Origin: Henckelia pumila | Lineage: Eukaryota; Streptophyta; Magnoliopsida; Lamiales; Gesneriaceae | NCBI RefSeq assembly: GCF_033568475.1 | Contig: NW_027331831.1 | Span: forward strand, 310,001 to 374,000 | DNA length: 64,000 nt | Reading direction: 5' to 3' | In this document: piece by piece, positions 24,317 to 36,187 of the stretch | Layout of the letters: the number at the start of each line of letters is the position of its first letter | Position numbering within the stretch: the first letter of the stretch is position 1 | Position numbers and translations under genes: made by a program | The notes under the pieces: model-generated | Told to the model about the DNA's origin: nothing | Database searches by the model: none | What the model saw: only the letters and a program-made list of their open reading frames with translations

Positions 24317-24353
24317 ATTCCTCCCTCCCTAATAAGAAATTTCGTCCTCAAAA

Positions 24354-27300
24354 TTAAAACTTACCAAAAAGCTTCGGATATCGAACTTTGATATCTGCTT
24401 CTGCTTCCCAAGTGGCCTCTTCATCCGAATGGTTCTGCCATCTCACCTTGATCATTGGAATCGACTTGTTACGGAGTCTTCTCTCCTGTCTATCCAAAAT
24501 CCGGATGGGCTTCTCCTCATAGGTCAAGTGAGGAGATAGCTGAAGCGGTTCCGAACTAAGCACATGGGATGGGTTCGAGATGTACTTCCTCAACATCGAC
24601 ACATGGAAGACATTATGGATCTTATCAAGGTTAGGCGGCAAGGCCACTCTATAAGCCAGTACCCCTACCCTATCCAAAATCTCGAAAGGCCCTATGAACC
24701 TCGGTGCCAACTTCCCTTTCTTTCCAAACCTCATCACACCCTTCATGGGTGCAATACGGATAAAAACATGATCACCCACCGAGAACTCCAAGTCTCTCCT
24801 CCGGTGATCAGCATAGCTCTTCTGCCTACTCTGGGCAGTCCTCATCCTAACACGGATCTTAGCCACTACCTCGGTGGTCAACTGAACAATCTCCGGACCA
24901 AAGTCTGATCTCTCACCTATCTCATCCCACAACACTGGAGATCTACACTTCCTCCCATATAGTGCCTCGTAGGGAGCCATGCCAATAGTGGACTGAAAAC
25001 TGTTATTATACGCGAATTCCACTAGTGGTAGTCTCGACTCCCAACTACCTTGAAAATCAATAGCACAAGCCCTCAAAAGATCCTCCAAAATCTGAATCAC
25101 CCTCTCTGACTGGCCATCAGTCTGCGGGTGAAAGGCGGTGCTAAAAAGTAGCTTCGTACCCATAGCAGAATGAAGACTCTTCCAAAAAGACGAAGTAAAC
25201 CGTGGATCTCTATCAGACACTATGGAGACTGGAATACCATGTAGTCTGACTATCTCCCGGATATACAACTCCGCGAACTGAGTCATCGTGAAATTCATCT
25301 TCACCGGTAAAAAGTGAGCCGACTTAGTGAGACGGTCTACAATCACCCAAATGGCATTCGAACCTCTCAATGTCTTCGGCAATCCCACGACAAAATCCAT
25401 GGAGATATTCTCCCACTTCCACTCCGGAATAGGGAGAGGCTTAAGCAAACCGGCGGGTCTCTGATGCTCCGCCTTAACCTGCTGGCATGTCAGGCATTCT
25501 GACACGAATCGGGCAATGTCACTTTTCATGCCTGGCCACCAATAAAGCTGCTGAAGATCCCGATACATCTTCGTACTACCAGGGTGGATTGAGTACGGCG
25601 ATGTATGTGCCTCTGCCATGATAGTAACTCGCAGAGAATCACCTGCGGGAACCCAAAATCTACCTCTGTACCTCACAATCCCATCTACCACAGCATACAA
25701 ACCGCTGCCTTTCTCCTCATCTCTCTGCCTCCACTTCCTGATCTGCTCATCAACTGACTGCGCTGCACGGATACGATCAAAAAGTGTAGTCTGCACACTA
25801 AGGGAAGACAAACGGGGAGCTCTACCACTCGCATAAAACTCAAGACCATACCTCTGAATCTCAACCTGCAACGGTCTAGACACTGACAAGGAGGTAATTA
25901 CTGCAGTCTTCCTGCTCAAAGCATCTGCAACCACATTAGCTTTACCAGGGTGGTAGCTAATATTGCAGTCATAGTCCTTCACCAACTCTAACCACCTACG
26001 CTGCCTCATATTCAACTCCTTCTGGGTGAAGAAGTACTTGAAGCTTTTGTGGTCTGTGAAGATCTGACTCTTCTCTCCGTAAAGATAGTGTCTCCAAATC
26101 TTAAGAGCCAACACTACCGCTGCCAACTCTAAGTCATGAGTAGGGTAGTTCTTCTCGTGCTCCTTCAATTGCCTAGAAGCATAGGCAATAACTCTGTCTC
26201 GCTGCATCAGAACTGCTCCCAATCCCAACTTGGAAGCATCAGTATACACCACAAAATCACCTTGCCCGGATGGCATGGTCAACACTGGCGCTGTCGTAAG
26301 AGCTTCCTTCAAAGTATCAAAGCTCCTTTGACACTCGGCACTCCAAACAAACTTGGCGTTCTTCTTAGTCAACGCTGTCATAGGCACAGCAATGGAGGAA
26401 AAACCCTTGATAAATTTTCGGTAATAACCGGCTAATCCAAGAAAACTGCGAATCTCAGACGCGCTCCTCGGTATAGACTACTCCTTCACTGCTTGAACCT
26501 TTGAAGGGTCTACTTCCACACTGCTCTTAGAAATAATATGACCCAAGAAAGCAACTTTCTCCAACCAGAATTCACACTTATCAAACTTGGCCAACAACTT
26601 GTGCTCTCGAAGCACCTCAAGAACGGTCCTCAAATGCTGTTCATGCTCCACTCTATCCTTCGAATAAATGAGGATGTCATCGATGAAAACAATGACAAAG
26701 TGGTCCAAGTAAGGCTGAAACACGCGGTTCATAAGATCCATGAAAACCGCGGGCGCGTTCGTCATCCCAAACGGCATCACAAGGAACTCGTAATGACCGT
26801 AACGAGTCCTAAAAGCTGTCTTCGCCACATCTGACTCCTTCACCTTCAACTGGTGATAACCTGAACGAAGATCAATCTTCGAAAAGACGGATGCACCTTG
26901 CAATTGATCGAAGAGGTCCTCGATCCTAGGTAATGGGTACTTGTTCTTCACCATCACTCCGTTCAAACCTCGGTAGTCTATGCACAATCTTAGACTACCG
27001 TCCTTCTTCTTAACGAAGAGAACTGGTGCGCCCCATGGGGAGAAACTAGGGCGTATGAATCCCTTGTCAAGCAACTCTTGAATCTGCTCTTTTAACTCCT
27101 TCATTTCGGTAGGAGCCAATCTGTACGGTGCCTTGGAGATAGGCACAGTACCGGGAATCAAATCTATAGAGAACTCCACTTCTCTATCGGGCGGAATTCC
27201 CACAACATCGCTAGGGAACACATCCTCAAACTCCCTGACGATAGCCACATCAGAAATAACTGGTCGCTCTGGCAGCTCTGTCAAAGATAAACTGGCTAGA

Positions 27301-27733
27301 AATGACTCGCACCCACTAAGTACAAGCCTCTGAGCTTGCAAAGTAGAAATGACTCGAGTCTTCCTCAAGCTCTTAGCAGCCTCAAACCAAAACGGTTCCT
27401 CGCCCTCAGGCCTGACTAGTACTGACCTCTGCTGAAAATCTATCATCACCGCATTCTTCGTCATCCAATCCATCCCAAGAATCAGGTCAAACTCTGGCAA
27501 AGGTAGCACTATGAGGTCTGCTACCACTGACTGACCCTGCAAAAGCAATACAAGGTCTCTCACCAAGCTCCTGGTGGATAGCTCTTCCCCTGAGGGGATA
27601 GTAACTGAGAATCCAACCTCCGATTCCTCGCTCTGAATGCCCCTCTCAAGGGCAAAAGACTCCGATATAAAGGAATGGGTAGCCCCTGATTCTAATAAGG
27701 CCCTCGTGGCTACGCCTGCCACAACAATCCTAC
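24354..27733 (-). pseudogene. Element B pro-pol: protease, RT, RNase H, integrase, chromodomain-like tail
   Basis: The second exon of the predicted spliced gag-pro-pol starts at 27733. Order on the minus strand: protease motif [14 protein letters not shown] with CIDYRGL and FIDDILIYS, RNase H ([15 protein letters not shown]), integrase with the zinc region (H...H...CLTCQQ) and D,D,E in [13 protein letters not shown] and QSERV, then [16 protein letters not shown] and the C-terminal ATWEAEAD...YPKLF. There are two defects: TAG at 26478-26480 in place of the expected Trp after AVKE, and Glu (GAA, 27692-27690) where retropepsins have the catalytic Asp. Otherwise the frame is open for about 1,126 codons. 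As it stands it is probably non-autonomous. Confidence 0.93.
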
Positions 27734-27960
27734 CTGCATAGCAGTAGTTACAACGACGAAAGGTTGAAGTTAAAACCACGAGTTCTACTTAGGCTCATTC
27801 TAATTCAGCAATTCCCAAACAAGATACTATTCATGCTAAACAGTCAAAGGTCCTAAGGCATGCAACAAGTTACTAGAGTAAAACCTCAAACAAGCAAAGA
27901 TTTAGAGTCGCATGCATCAACAAATCTTTAACTGCTCTAACCCAAAAGTTAAGATATTAC
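27734..27960 (-). other. Predicted 227-nt intron between gag and protease of element B
   Basis: On the minus strand the donor CACAG|GTAATATC (27960) and acceptor TATGCAG|GTAGG (27734) are canonical. Removing the interval joins gag codon G (27961) to the pro frame without a shift: 28966-27961 and 27731-26478 are both whole-codon distances. Without splicing, gag runs into a stop at 27917 inside this interval, and pro lacks a good start. The interval is AT-rich, unlike its flanks. Splicing is inferred from sequence only. Confidence 0.6.
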
Positions 27961-28966
27961 CTGTGAGAAGAGTAGTGTCTGGGTCGGCCTGCTCGGCCTC
28001 CATCACGAACACTCTGCCCTGCACGGGCCTCCTCAGCTCTGGACAATGGGTAGACATATGTCCTGGCTTCTTGCACTTGAAGCAAACTCCAGCATCCTTC
28101 AAACACTTCCCAAAATGCGGACAATGGCAAAACTGACAAATAGGCTTCTCCCCAGCCTTGGGAGGAACCTGTCTCTGGGCCTGACGCCCCTGCGGTGCCT
28201 GCTGTCCCTGCTGTCTCGGGGGCCCATGATACGGCTTCTTGCCGTGCTGCTGCTGCTGAGAGTGGCCCTGATGAGGGAAGGGCCTCTTGCCATGCGCCTC
28301 CGCGCTAATATCTCTCAGCGTCTGCTCGGACCTCAAGGCACGCCTCAGTGCTGAAGAATAATCAGATGGCTCAGCCATCAGCACATCCCTACGGATGGTA
28401 GGTCGAAGCCCTACAAGAAAGTGCTCCAGCTTCTCTTTCTCATCATCTCCAATCAACGGCACAAAATGGCAGCCTCTCTCAAACTTCACCACGAACTGGG
28501 CTACCGACAGATCACCCTGCCTCAAGCTCATAAACTCCGTCTTCAAACGGGCTCTCACATCAGCAGTAAAGTACTTCTCAAAGAACAACTTCTTGAACTC
28601 AGCCCAAGGTAGAGTAGCTGGGTTCACAATCTTCTCCATACCCTCCCACCAGAGGGCGGCATCATCCTGGAGGAGAAACACAGCACATCTCACTCTATCT
28701 GGATCTCCCATCTGCATATAGCGAAAGATCACCTCAAGGGAGCGGATCCAACCCTCCGCTATCAACGGATCAGTGGTGCCAGCGAAGTCCTTCGGGTTCA
28801 TCTTCCGAAACTGCTCATAAGTAGTCTCCGATCTAGCAATAGGAGCATCCACATGACGCTCGAGGATACGGGCCAATCCTGCTAGCACCTGCCCTCCTAT
28901 ATCCACCTGCGGCGCCGGTGGAGGCGGTGGAGGCGTAACTGCACGCGGATCATGACGACGAGCCAT
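27961..28966 (-). CDS. Element B gag
   Basis: Gag coat protein of the retrotransposon, 335 codons up to the predicted splice donor (349 if the donor is ignored). It starts at MARRHDPRAV, followed by a proline-rich stretch, a retrotransposon gag domain (FRKMNPKDFAGT to QFVVKFERGC) and a Q/H/P-rich basic linker. A first Cys-rich segment (CQFCHCPHFGKC) and a CCHC knuckle (CFKCKKPGHMSTHC) bind RNA in this family. The start lies about 220 bp after the 5' LTR, on the minus strand. No stop or frameshift was seen. Expression would be driven by the LTR at 29187-32120. Confidence 0.92.
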
Positions 28967-29172
28967 CTAAACGCATTGAGAAAATCCAACATTCAAATTT
29001 CATGCCTTAGAAAAAATATTTTTACTTCAAATTTAAACTTCTCAATAACTCAAGAAACTAATACATCAAAACTTAAACAGATAGAGACATTAAACTTAAA
29101 TCTTACAGACTTTGAGGCGAGATCCCCTGAGTTTCAGCAACCGGCAGTAGGCTCAGCCCAAACCAAGACCGA

Positions 29173-29184
29173 GCTCTGATACCA
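29173..29184 (-). other. Primer binding site of element B (initiator tRNA-Met)
   Basis: Plus-strand GCTCTGATACCA is the reverse complement of TGGTATCAGAGC, a full match to the plant initiator tRNA-Met primer site. It lies 2 bp from the inner end of the 5' LTR. Confidence 0.9.
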
Positions 29185-29186
29185 AC

Positions 29187-32120
29187 TGAAACGACCCTAA
29201 CTACTCGCTACTAGACTATAATTAAAATAAAGGAAAATTACGGATTTTTAAAAATTTTGCCATGACCTATTTGTAAAACAAATAAGCCATCAAGACTCAA
29301 ACAACAATTTAAATAAGGAAAGAAAATTGACTTCAAAACTTAAGTGCGTTAAACATAAACATGCAATCCTAGTAACCACCTCCCGGTTACAGCATAAAGT
29401 AAACTAAAGCATTTAAAATTAATTCCAACGATAATCATAAACTTGCAAAAGCGGAAAACGTACTTCAAAACATAAGCTGTAGCACAGGGAATGCACATCC
29501 TGGCTATAAATACTATAAGATCTCAAATAATACTTCATTATTACAAATTCGATAACTGTGCGGAAAAACATAAACTAAAAGGAAGCAACGGTCACTGGGC
29601 CTTGCACTACCGATGGCCTCATCCCAGTAGATCACGCCCCTCCGTCTCCTCCACAAAATCCTCACCTGCAAACATTCAAGCATAGTGAGTCTAAAGACTC
29701 AACAAGCATAACTAGGATAATAACAAGGGTTTAAAATACGTGATGCAAAAACTCAACTTAAACTGTAATATGCATGAAACTAGAAAGATATAGAAATCAT
29801 GCATTAATGAACTCACACTATGATAAACTTTAACTTTCATAACATTCAACTTAGACTCATGCATAACTGAAAGACTGACATCAATGCAAAACGAGTCAAC
29901 TAAAATTGTGAAACTTTAACTTTTAAACTTTTCTTTACTTTTTCCTCTTAGAAATCCGATCCCTGATTTGTGACCCTCTGTTTCGATCATGATCATGGCT
30001 GCAGTGCACTATGCCGGCAAGACGACGAGATTTCTCCCGACGAACTTAACCCCTCTATGGCAAGGAGACCGAGATGCCTCCCGATCCCACATTGCCCCTC
30101 TGTGGCAAGGGTAAACAAGATGTCTCTTGCTCCTTGCCTAACCTCTATAACCTCTTGGTGAGTAGACCGAGGCATCCCCCGGCCTAGCAACACCCCTCTT
30201 GTCACAAACAGATCACTTCATTCAAAAATATTTGCTTTCTTTTCCCTTTTCATTTATAAAGACTTAACTCATACATTAAATGGCATGCAAACAAGTAAAC
30301 TACCTTTTTCTTTATTAAACTCAAGAACACGTCAAATGCACACGAATAAGCAATCTTTATGACATGAGACTCGACTCGAAAATGTGAGTTTAAGGTGGAT
30401 GAGTGGCTGCCCCTAAATCCAAAGAAGACAACTTACCCAACAAAAATCCTCAAACTTGACTTAACTCGAGCAAGTAAACCGAAAAGCCCTTAACTTTGTC
30501 ATGCCTTATCCAAAACCCGTCCCGCTTGAACCGACACTCAACAAACACTCCAAATCATCCCAAGGAATAGGTGGTATCATCAAAAGATCAAAAGAGCAAA
30601 TTTAAAAAACACAAAAATCGGACAGCCCCTATTCAAAGGAAAAAAATCTGCACTTGCACCCAATTTTGAAAAATCCATAACTCACTCAATTCTTATCCGA
30701 ATCGAGCCCATTTTATATCGACGCGACCACAACGTCATGAACTTTACCATGGAATAGCCTAACCCTGCCCAGACCTCAGCCACGACCCTGCCCTGCCCCG
30801 TGAACAGTGCTGCCCTGCACACTCACACACCTCCAATTCCAACAATTCAAACACTTAGCCCACTTTCCTCAACTTATCTCCACACCAAACACCCAAACAC
30901 CTCAAATAACCTCTCTTAGGACTTTTCCCAAACACTTGGGCTACACTCAATCCACACTTTCACAACACATATCAAGAACATCAAGAATTAACCATCAAAA
31001 CTCCAAAATGTTGAACAATCAATCAAGACCAATGCAAGACCATTAAATACTTCAACATCAAATAAATTTCAGCCCCTACACATGCAACATTTCGAAAATT
31101 AGGTCCATATACAATCTGAAATTTCGAATTTTGGCAAGGACACTCAATTAATTCCATGTCAATGCACATATACTCAACATTAATCCACATAAACTCAACT
31201 CCCTAACATATTTAGAAAAAATCAGCCCCTAAACATGAAAAATTCGAAACCCTAACCTTCTAAAAACATGCATTCTCGAAAATATTGCAAGAAATCATAA
31301 GGGTGGGGGTAGATATTGCTTGAATGTGAGCCCAAAGGAGTAGCTACACTTGCCTTTACCAAAAATACCTAGAACTCGAAATCAAGGAGAGGAGAAGAAG
31401 GTGGGATTTCAACCAACACACCAAGCTAAGCACCTAGGGGCTTCTCCGGCGGCTGGGAACGGCGGCAGGCGGCGGCGGACGGGTGGCTGGCGGCGGCGAG
31501 CGGTCTTCTTCAAGGGAGAGGGGAGGAGGCGGCTAGGGCTAGGGTTTGGGAGTTAGGGTTGTGTCTTGATTTTTTAATTGAAATGTTTTAATGATAGTGT
31601 AAATTAAAAGTGTGGTGTATTGTGTGTAGTGTTTTAAAATTTCACTTGTACTAGCAAAAGTACTACTTGTACTATTAAAACTTTATACCTCAAACTTTTT
31701 GCTATTTTCAAACTTCTAAATTTAAAATTTCAACTCACAACATTTTGATTGAAATTCCACTAACCCGGATTTAATAAAATCATATTTTATGGAAAATTTA
31801 GGAAATAACCCAAGAAAATGATAAAATTGCTTTTTGACCCCTAAAAATTCAAAATTTGCATTTTTGGCCAAAACCCCCCTTTTACCTCTAACTTAAAATC
31901 TTAAAATTAAAAATCTTGAAAATAAACCACCGAAGCCCACCGTCGTCGCCTGCCTGGATAAAAATTACTAACTAAACAGTTCAAGGCATTTAATTCAAAT
32001 AAGTCAAGCAAGACTAACTTTAACTGAAACTTAAACAATTAACTTCAAGAAATTTAAAATATAAATACTGAAAATAATTTTAGGCATGATTTTCAAATTT
32101 TAGAAGTTCTTGGTGCTACA
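29187..32120 (-). repeat. 5' LTR of element B (right in plus-strand view)
   Basis: 2934 bp, nearly identical to 21383-24316. Being 5' in the element's own orientation, it carries the promoter that would drive gag-pol leftwards. The same GC-rich, telo-box-containing island recurs at about 31440-31553. Between it and the AT-rich upstream part lies the likely transcription start, but no clear TATAAA could be fixed. Confidence 0.95.
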
Positions 32121-32125
32121 ATAAG

Positions 32126-33963
32126 CATGTGGTAGCGTATGCATCGAGGCAGCTGAAGCCGCATGAGACTCGTTATTCGGTTCATGATCTTGAACTAGCT
32201 GCGATTGTATTTGCTTTGAAGATCTAGCGTCACTATCTGTATGGTGAGTCTTTGGAGATATTTTCTGATCATAAGAGTCGTAAGTACTTGTTTTCACAGG
32301 CAGAGCTGAATATGAGACAAAGAATATGGTTAGATCTGTTGAAGGATTTCGACTGTGAAATCAAGTATTATCCGGAAAAGTCGAATGCAGTTGTAGATGC
32401 CTTGAGCCAAAATTTTTGTTCTTTATCTCTTTCTACTATTGGTGTTTCTCAGTTGATCGATGATTGTTGCACATCTGGTTTAGAGTTTGAAACAGATAGG
32501 GAGACTATCAGAGTGTTTGTTATTCAAGCCGAGTCAGAGTTGTTTATTGCGATCAAAGAAGCACAGAAGTCTGATTCGAGCATTCAGGTTTCAGTAGAAA
32601 AAGTCAGATCTGGGAATCAGTCTGAATTCCAGGTTAGAGATGACTTTTTGTTTGTGAATAACCGTATTGTTGTGCCTGATATTGTAGAGTTGAGACAGCG
32701 TATTCTCCGAGAGGCTCATTGCAGTCGGTTCAGTGTTCACCCTAGAGGCCGTAAGATGTATAATGATCTGAAAAACCAGTTCTGGTGGAAGAGAATGAAG
32801 AGCGATGTTGCGAGGTTTGTATCTCGATGTTTGAACTCTCAGCAAGTGAAAGCAGAGCGGAAGCGACCCGATGGTCTGTTACACAGTCTATCTGTTCCTG
32901 AATGAAAATGGGATCACATTTCTATGGATTTCGTCACGAAGCTACCGCGATCCATTCGAGGATGAGATGCTATTTGGGTAGTGATCGACCGATTGTCGAA
33001 GTCTGCTTGTTTTATTCCGTACAGGATGACGTATCGTCACGATCAGATGGCTGAGTTATATGTTAGCAATGTTGTGAGATTGCATGGGGTGCCAAAGTCG
33101 ATCGTTTCAGACCGAGACCATAGATTCACTTCGCACTTTTGGCATAGTCTACAGGAGGCACTTGGTACTTGATTGCATCTGAGTACAACTTATCATCCTT
33201 AAGCCGACAGACAGTCTGAGCGGACTATCCAGACGTTAGAGGATATGCTGCGAGCGGTAGTGTTAGACTTTGACACTAGTTGGCAAGATTCTCTGCCTCT
33301 TGTTGAGTTTTCTTACAACAACAGCTTTCAAACGAGTATCGGTATGGAGCCTTTTGAGGCTTTGTACGGTAAGAAGTGTCGATCTCCGTTGTTTTGGGAT
33401 GATTTGTCCGAGTCACCTGATTTTGGACCGGATATGCTTAGATATATGGCAGAGCAAGTCAAGATCATTCAGTCCAGAATGAAGTCAGCTCAGAATAGAC
33501 AGGCAAATTATGCGAATGTCAGACGTAGACCTCTGAGTTTTGAGCAGGGAGACCGTGTATTCCTTATGATTTCTCCTTTCAGAGGTACTATCAGATTTGG
33601 GAAGAGAGGGAAGTTATCTCCGAGATTCATCGGACCGTACGAGATTCTCGAGAAGATAGGCGATCTTGCCTATAGACTTGCACTTCCTCCGTCTTTATCT
33701 GGTATTCACGACGTTTTTTACGTCTCTATGCTGCGGAAGTATCATCCAGATCCTTCTCATATTCTCCAGCCTGACGAAGCCGAGTTAGACGAGACTCTGA
33801 GCTAATTTGAGCAACCGATTCAGATCCTTGATCGAAAGGAGAAGAAACTCAGAACCAAGTTGATTTCGTTGGTGAAAGTGCAGTGGAGCCGTCACGGCGT
33901 CGAAGAAGCAACTTGGGAGACAGAATCCGACATGAGACAGCATTTTCCTGAGTTATTCGGATG
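32126..33963 (+). pseudogene. Element A RNase H, integrase and chromodomain-like tail, 3' part of pol
   Basis: The frame cut at 21382 resumes here ([14 protein letters not shown]). Premature stops are scattered: near 32226 (KI*RHYL), at 32903 (PE*KWDH), near 32964, at 33170 and 33200, and at 33803. Recognisable parts are RNase H, the integrase zinc region (CLNSQQ; second Cys lost), the core (ISMDFV, VSDRDHRF, QSERT) and the C-terminal block ending in [11 protein letters not shown]...FPELFG. It closely resembles element C at protein level, so A and C are relatives. Non-functional. Confidence 0.92.
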
Positions 33964-34049
33964 ACGTGAGTTCTTCTTACTGTCTTTAGTTCTTTATTCT
34001 ATCTTATGAGTTGTGATTCTTATTGATTTCGAGGACGAAATCTCTTCTT

Positions 34050-34062
34050 AGTGGGGGAGAAT
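34050..34062 (+). other. Polypurine tract of element A
   Basis: AGTGGGGGAGAAT directly precedes the 3' LTR. Together with the upstream 'gaggacgaaat' motif it is the same arrangement as in the first element and in element C. Confidence 0.8.
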
Positions 34063-36139
34063 TGTAACGCCCCGTTTTTATCTTAAATAAGTTTATTTGA
34101 GTTAATCGGAGATTACGGAGTTCAAGAGCCGACTTGATTTTGATCAGGGTCCATTTTGCAAAATTTGAATTTTTCAGGGACTAATACGCAAATAATGAAT
34201 TTTATATATTATCTACTCTAGTTGACTTAGTCCAAGCACTCTATCTTCTTCCTCTTATCGATTTCCCTCCATTGAAACGCCTTTTGAGCTTTTCAAGCTT
34301 TCAGATTTCTCCTCGAGCTCGATCCGGCCCTTGGAATTTAATTCTGAAGGCAGTTTAGCGATCACTGCAGCGAGAGCTCCGTTCTATCGTAATTTTTTCT
34401 ACGATCGGATACATTCTATTTTTCGGATGTTGTTAGAATCGTTCGAGATTCGAGTATGTTGTTCTTGACAGAGTTCTGATCGTTTATTATCTGTCGGTTT
34501 TGAAATAGAGCGACGTTCGGATTTTTTATGATTTTTTGGAAGCTATTTTCGAAAATCTAGTTTTGAGATTTGATGGGTTTTCCTTGTTGTTGTTGTCTTA
34601 GAATTGTTATGAGTTAGCATCGTTTTTGAATTGCTGTCTGCATTTCCGGTTTGTTCAGTTATAGCCATTATGCCGCCGTTTTGAGTTTGTGGGATTTCGA
34701 ACCATTTTTGAGTTGTTGAACTTTGGCTTGTGAGTGATCGTTGTTGTTGATCATCTCTTGTCTTCGTATAGATTCGTTGGAGTTTGTCGAGCCCTGTATT
34801 AACAGCATTTGATCGTCAAGAGATTGGACTAAGAACGGTAAAGAGATTTACCTTGAACCGTAGTTGTTGTTTAGATTGTATAGTCTTTGATACAATCTTT
34901 TGTTGTAGCTATCCAGAGTCGGAACTACTGCATTGAAAGGTAAAAACAGTCATCATTAGCGGGATAGCATACTCAGGATAGTTGGTTCTCGAATTTCCCT
35001 TAAAAATCACATATTGCATCAATACTTGTTCTAGCATGTGGAACTTGTATTTTGTTGATTGAATGAACTCTTATTATGTGGCTTATGTTTTTATGTTTTC
35101 TTATGCATTCATCTTGAGCCAACTTTGATTTCAGCGGGCAGAACAGCCCTTTTTGTTTAGACGTTTTGGGAGCTATACTGTGAGTGGCCTGGGTGTAGAG
35201 GTTCACCTAGTGTCAGTATACTCCTTATAGTTGCATCAAAGTCTAGGAGAGTGAGATGCGTGGCACCACCTCAATTGGGAGAGTCGGTGAGTCGTTACGT
35301 GATCTTATCCTCGGGATCCCAAAATTACAGCAGCAATCCCTTGTTTATCAGAATTGATATCCCTATTTTAAAGACATGCATATCATTATCTTGAACTGAT
35401 TATGTTGTCTTGTAATCATGATGTTGAGATATTACATGTATTACATGTTATGTTGCTTTTACTGGGAATACCATTCTCACCGGTTTATCCGGTTGTTGCT
35501 TTGTTTTGTATGTTTACTTGGCAACAGGTGGGGCAGGACCAAGTCAGAAGAGGCATGGTTAGCTTCGGGATCAAGGGATAGAAGTGAGACTCGGTTTAGA
35601 AGTCGTGTCAGCATGTCTACCTAGTGATGTTGGAACATGTTTAGATATCGAACTTCGTTATTATGTTGTATTGTTTATGCGAGCTTTTTGATTGAATGTT
35701 TTATTGCATGTTCTATACTTTGAGCAGTTGTTAAGCTCTAGAACTTCATGTATTAGTTGGAAGAACTGTTTTTGTAATGCATGATTATGATTTGAATGTG
35801 TTGGAATCAAGTTTTTGAGTTTTTGCTCTGTTTTGGCTGTGCAGCAGGGGGCGCATGGTCTGCTGTTTTTAGCAGACTGAGCGCCACCCCCCTTCCGAGC
35901 AAGACAGCAGGCAGCTGTCTTGGCCTCGCTCGGTCTGCTGTTTTTAGCAGACCGAGCGCATCCCCTGTTGAGTAGAACAGTGGGTTGCGTGGACTGGAGG
36001 CGCACGGTCTGCTGTTTTTAGCAAACCGAGCGCACCCCCTTTTAAAAATTTTTTTTTCTTGATTTGCTTTTAGTCTTGGATCTTCTATGCTTAATTATTG
36101 TTTAATCCGATATTAGTTGTTTAGAACCGAGGTCTCACA
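34063..36139 (+). repeat. 3' LTR of element A
   Basis: 2077 bp, matching 16285-18358, with TG...CA ends. It is followed immediately by the second AAAAT target copy, after which the interrupted MULE gene resumes. The hairpin triplet is conserved in position but two stems carry substitutions. Confidence 0.95.
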
Positions 36140-36187
36140 AAAATTTTACAGTACAATTGGTCAAGGATACGTGATTTAGAATTTACC

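Larger units (their letters stand above)
21383..32120 (-). mobile_element. Ty3/gypsy element B (Tekay-type chromovirus), nearly intact
   Basis: 10,738 bp with equal LTRs of 2934 bp, TG...CA ends and a perfect ATAAG duplication (21378-21382 and 32121-32125). Coding is on the minus strand. Excluding two features (one in-frame TAG and a predicted intron), gag-pro-pol is open from 28966 to 24354. I counted about 20 differences between the two LTRs by eye (roughly 0.7%), so the insertion is recent. It lies inside the RNase H region of element A. Confidence 0.97.
16285..36139 (+). mobile_element. Ty3/gypsy element A (Tekay-type chromovirus), interrupted by element B
   Basis: Both LTRs (2074 and 2077 bp) start TGTAACGCC and end CTCACA. 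The 5-bp target duplication AAAAT is exact (16280-16284 and 36140-36144). A methionine-tRNA primer site follows the 5' LTR and a polypurine tract precedes the 3' LTR. Order of parts: LTR, gag, protease, RT, [element B], RNase H, integrase, chromodomain-like tail, LTR. Without B it would be about 9.1 kb. All coding parts carry stops or frameshifts, and the LTRs differ more than those of B, consistent with A being older. Confidence 0.95.

Noticed and set aside
24564..28721. Many plus-strand ORFs across element B
   Set aside because: They are shadows of the minus-strand gag-pro-pol frame.
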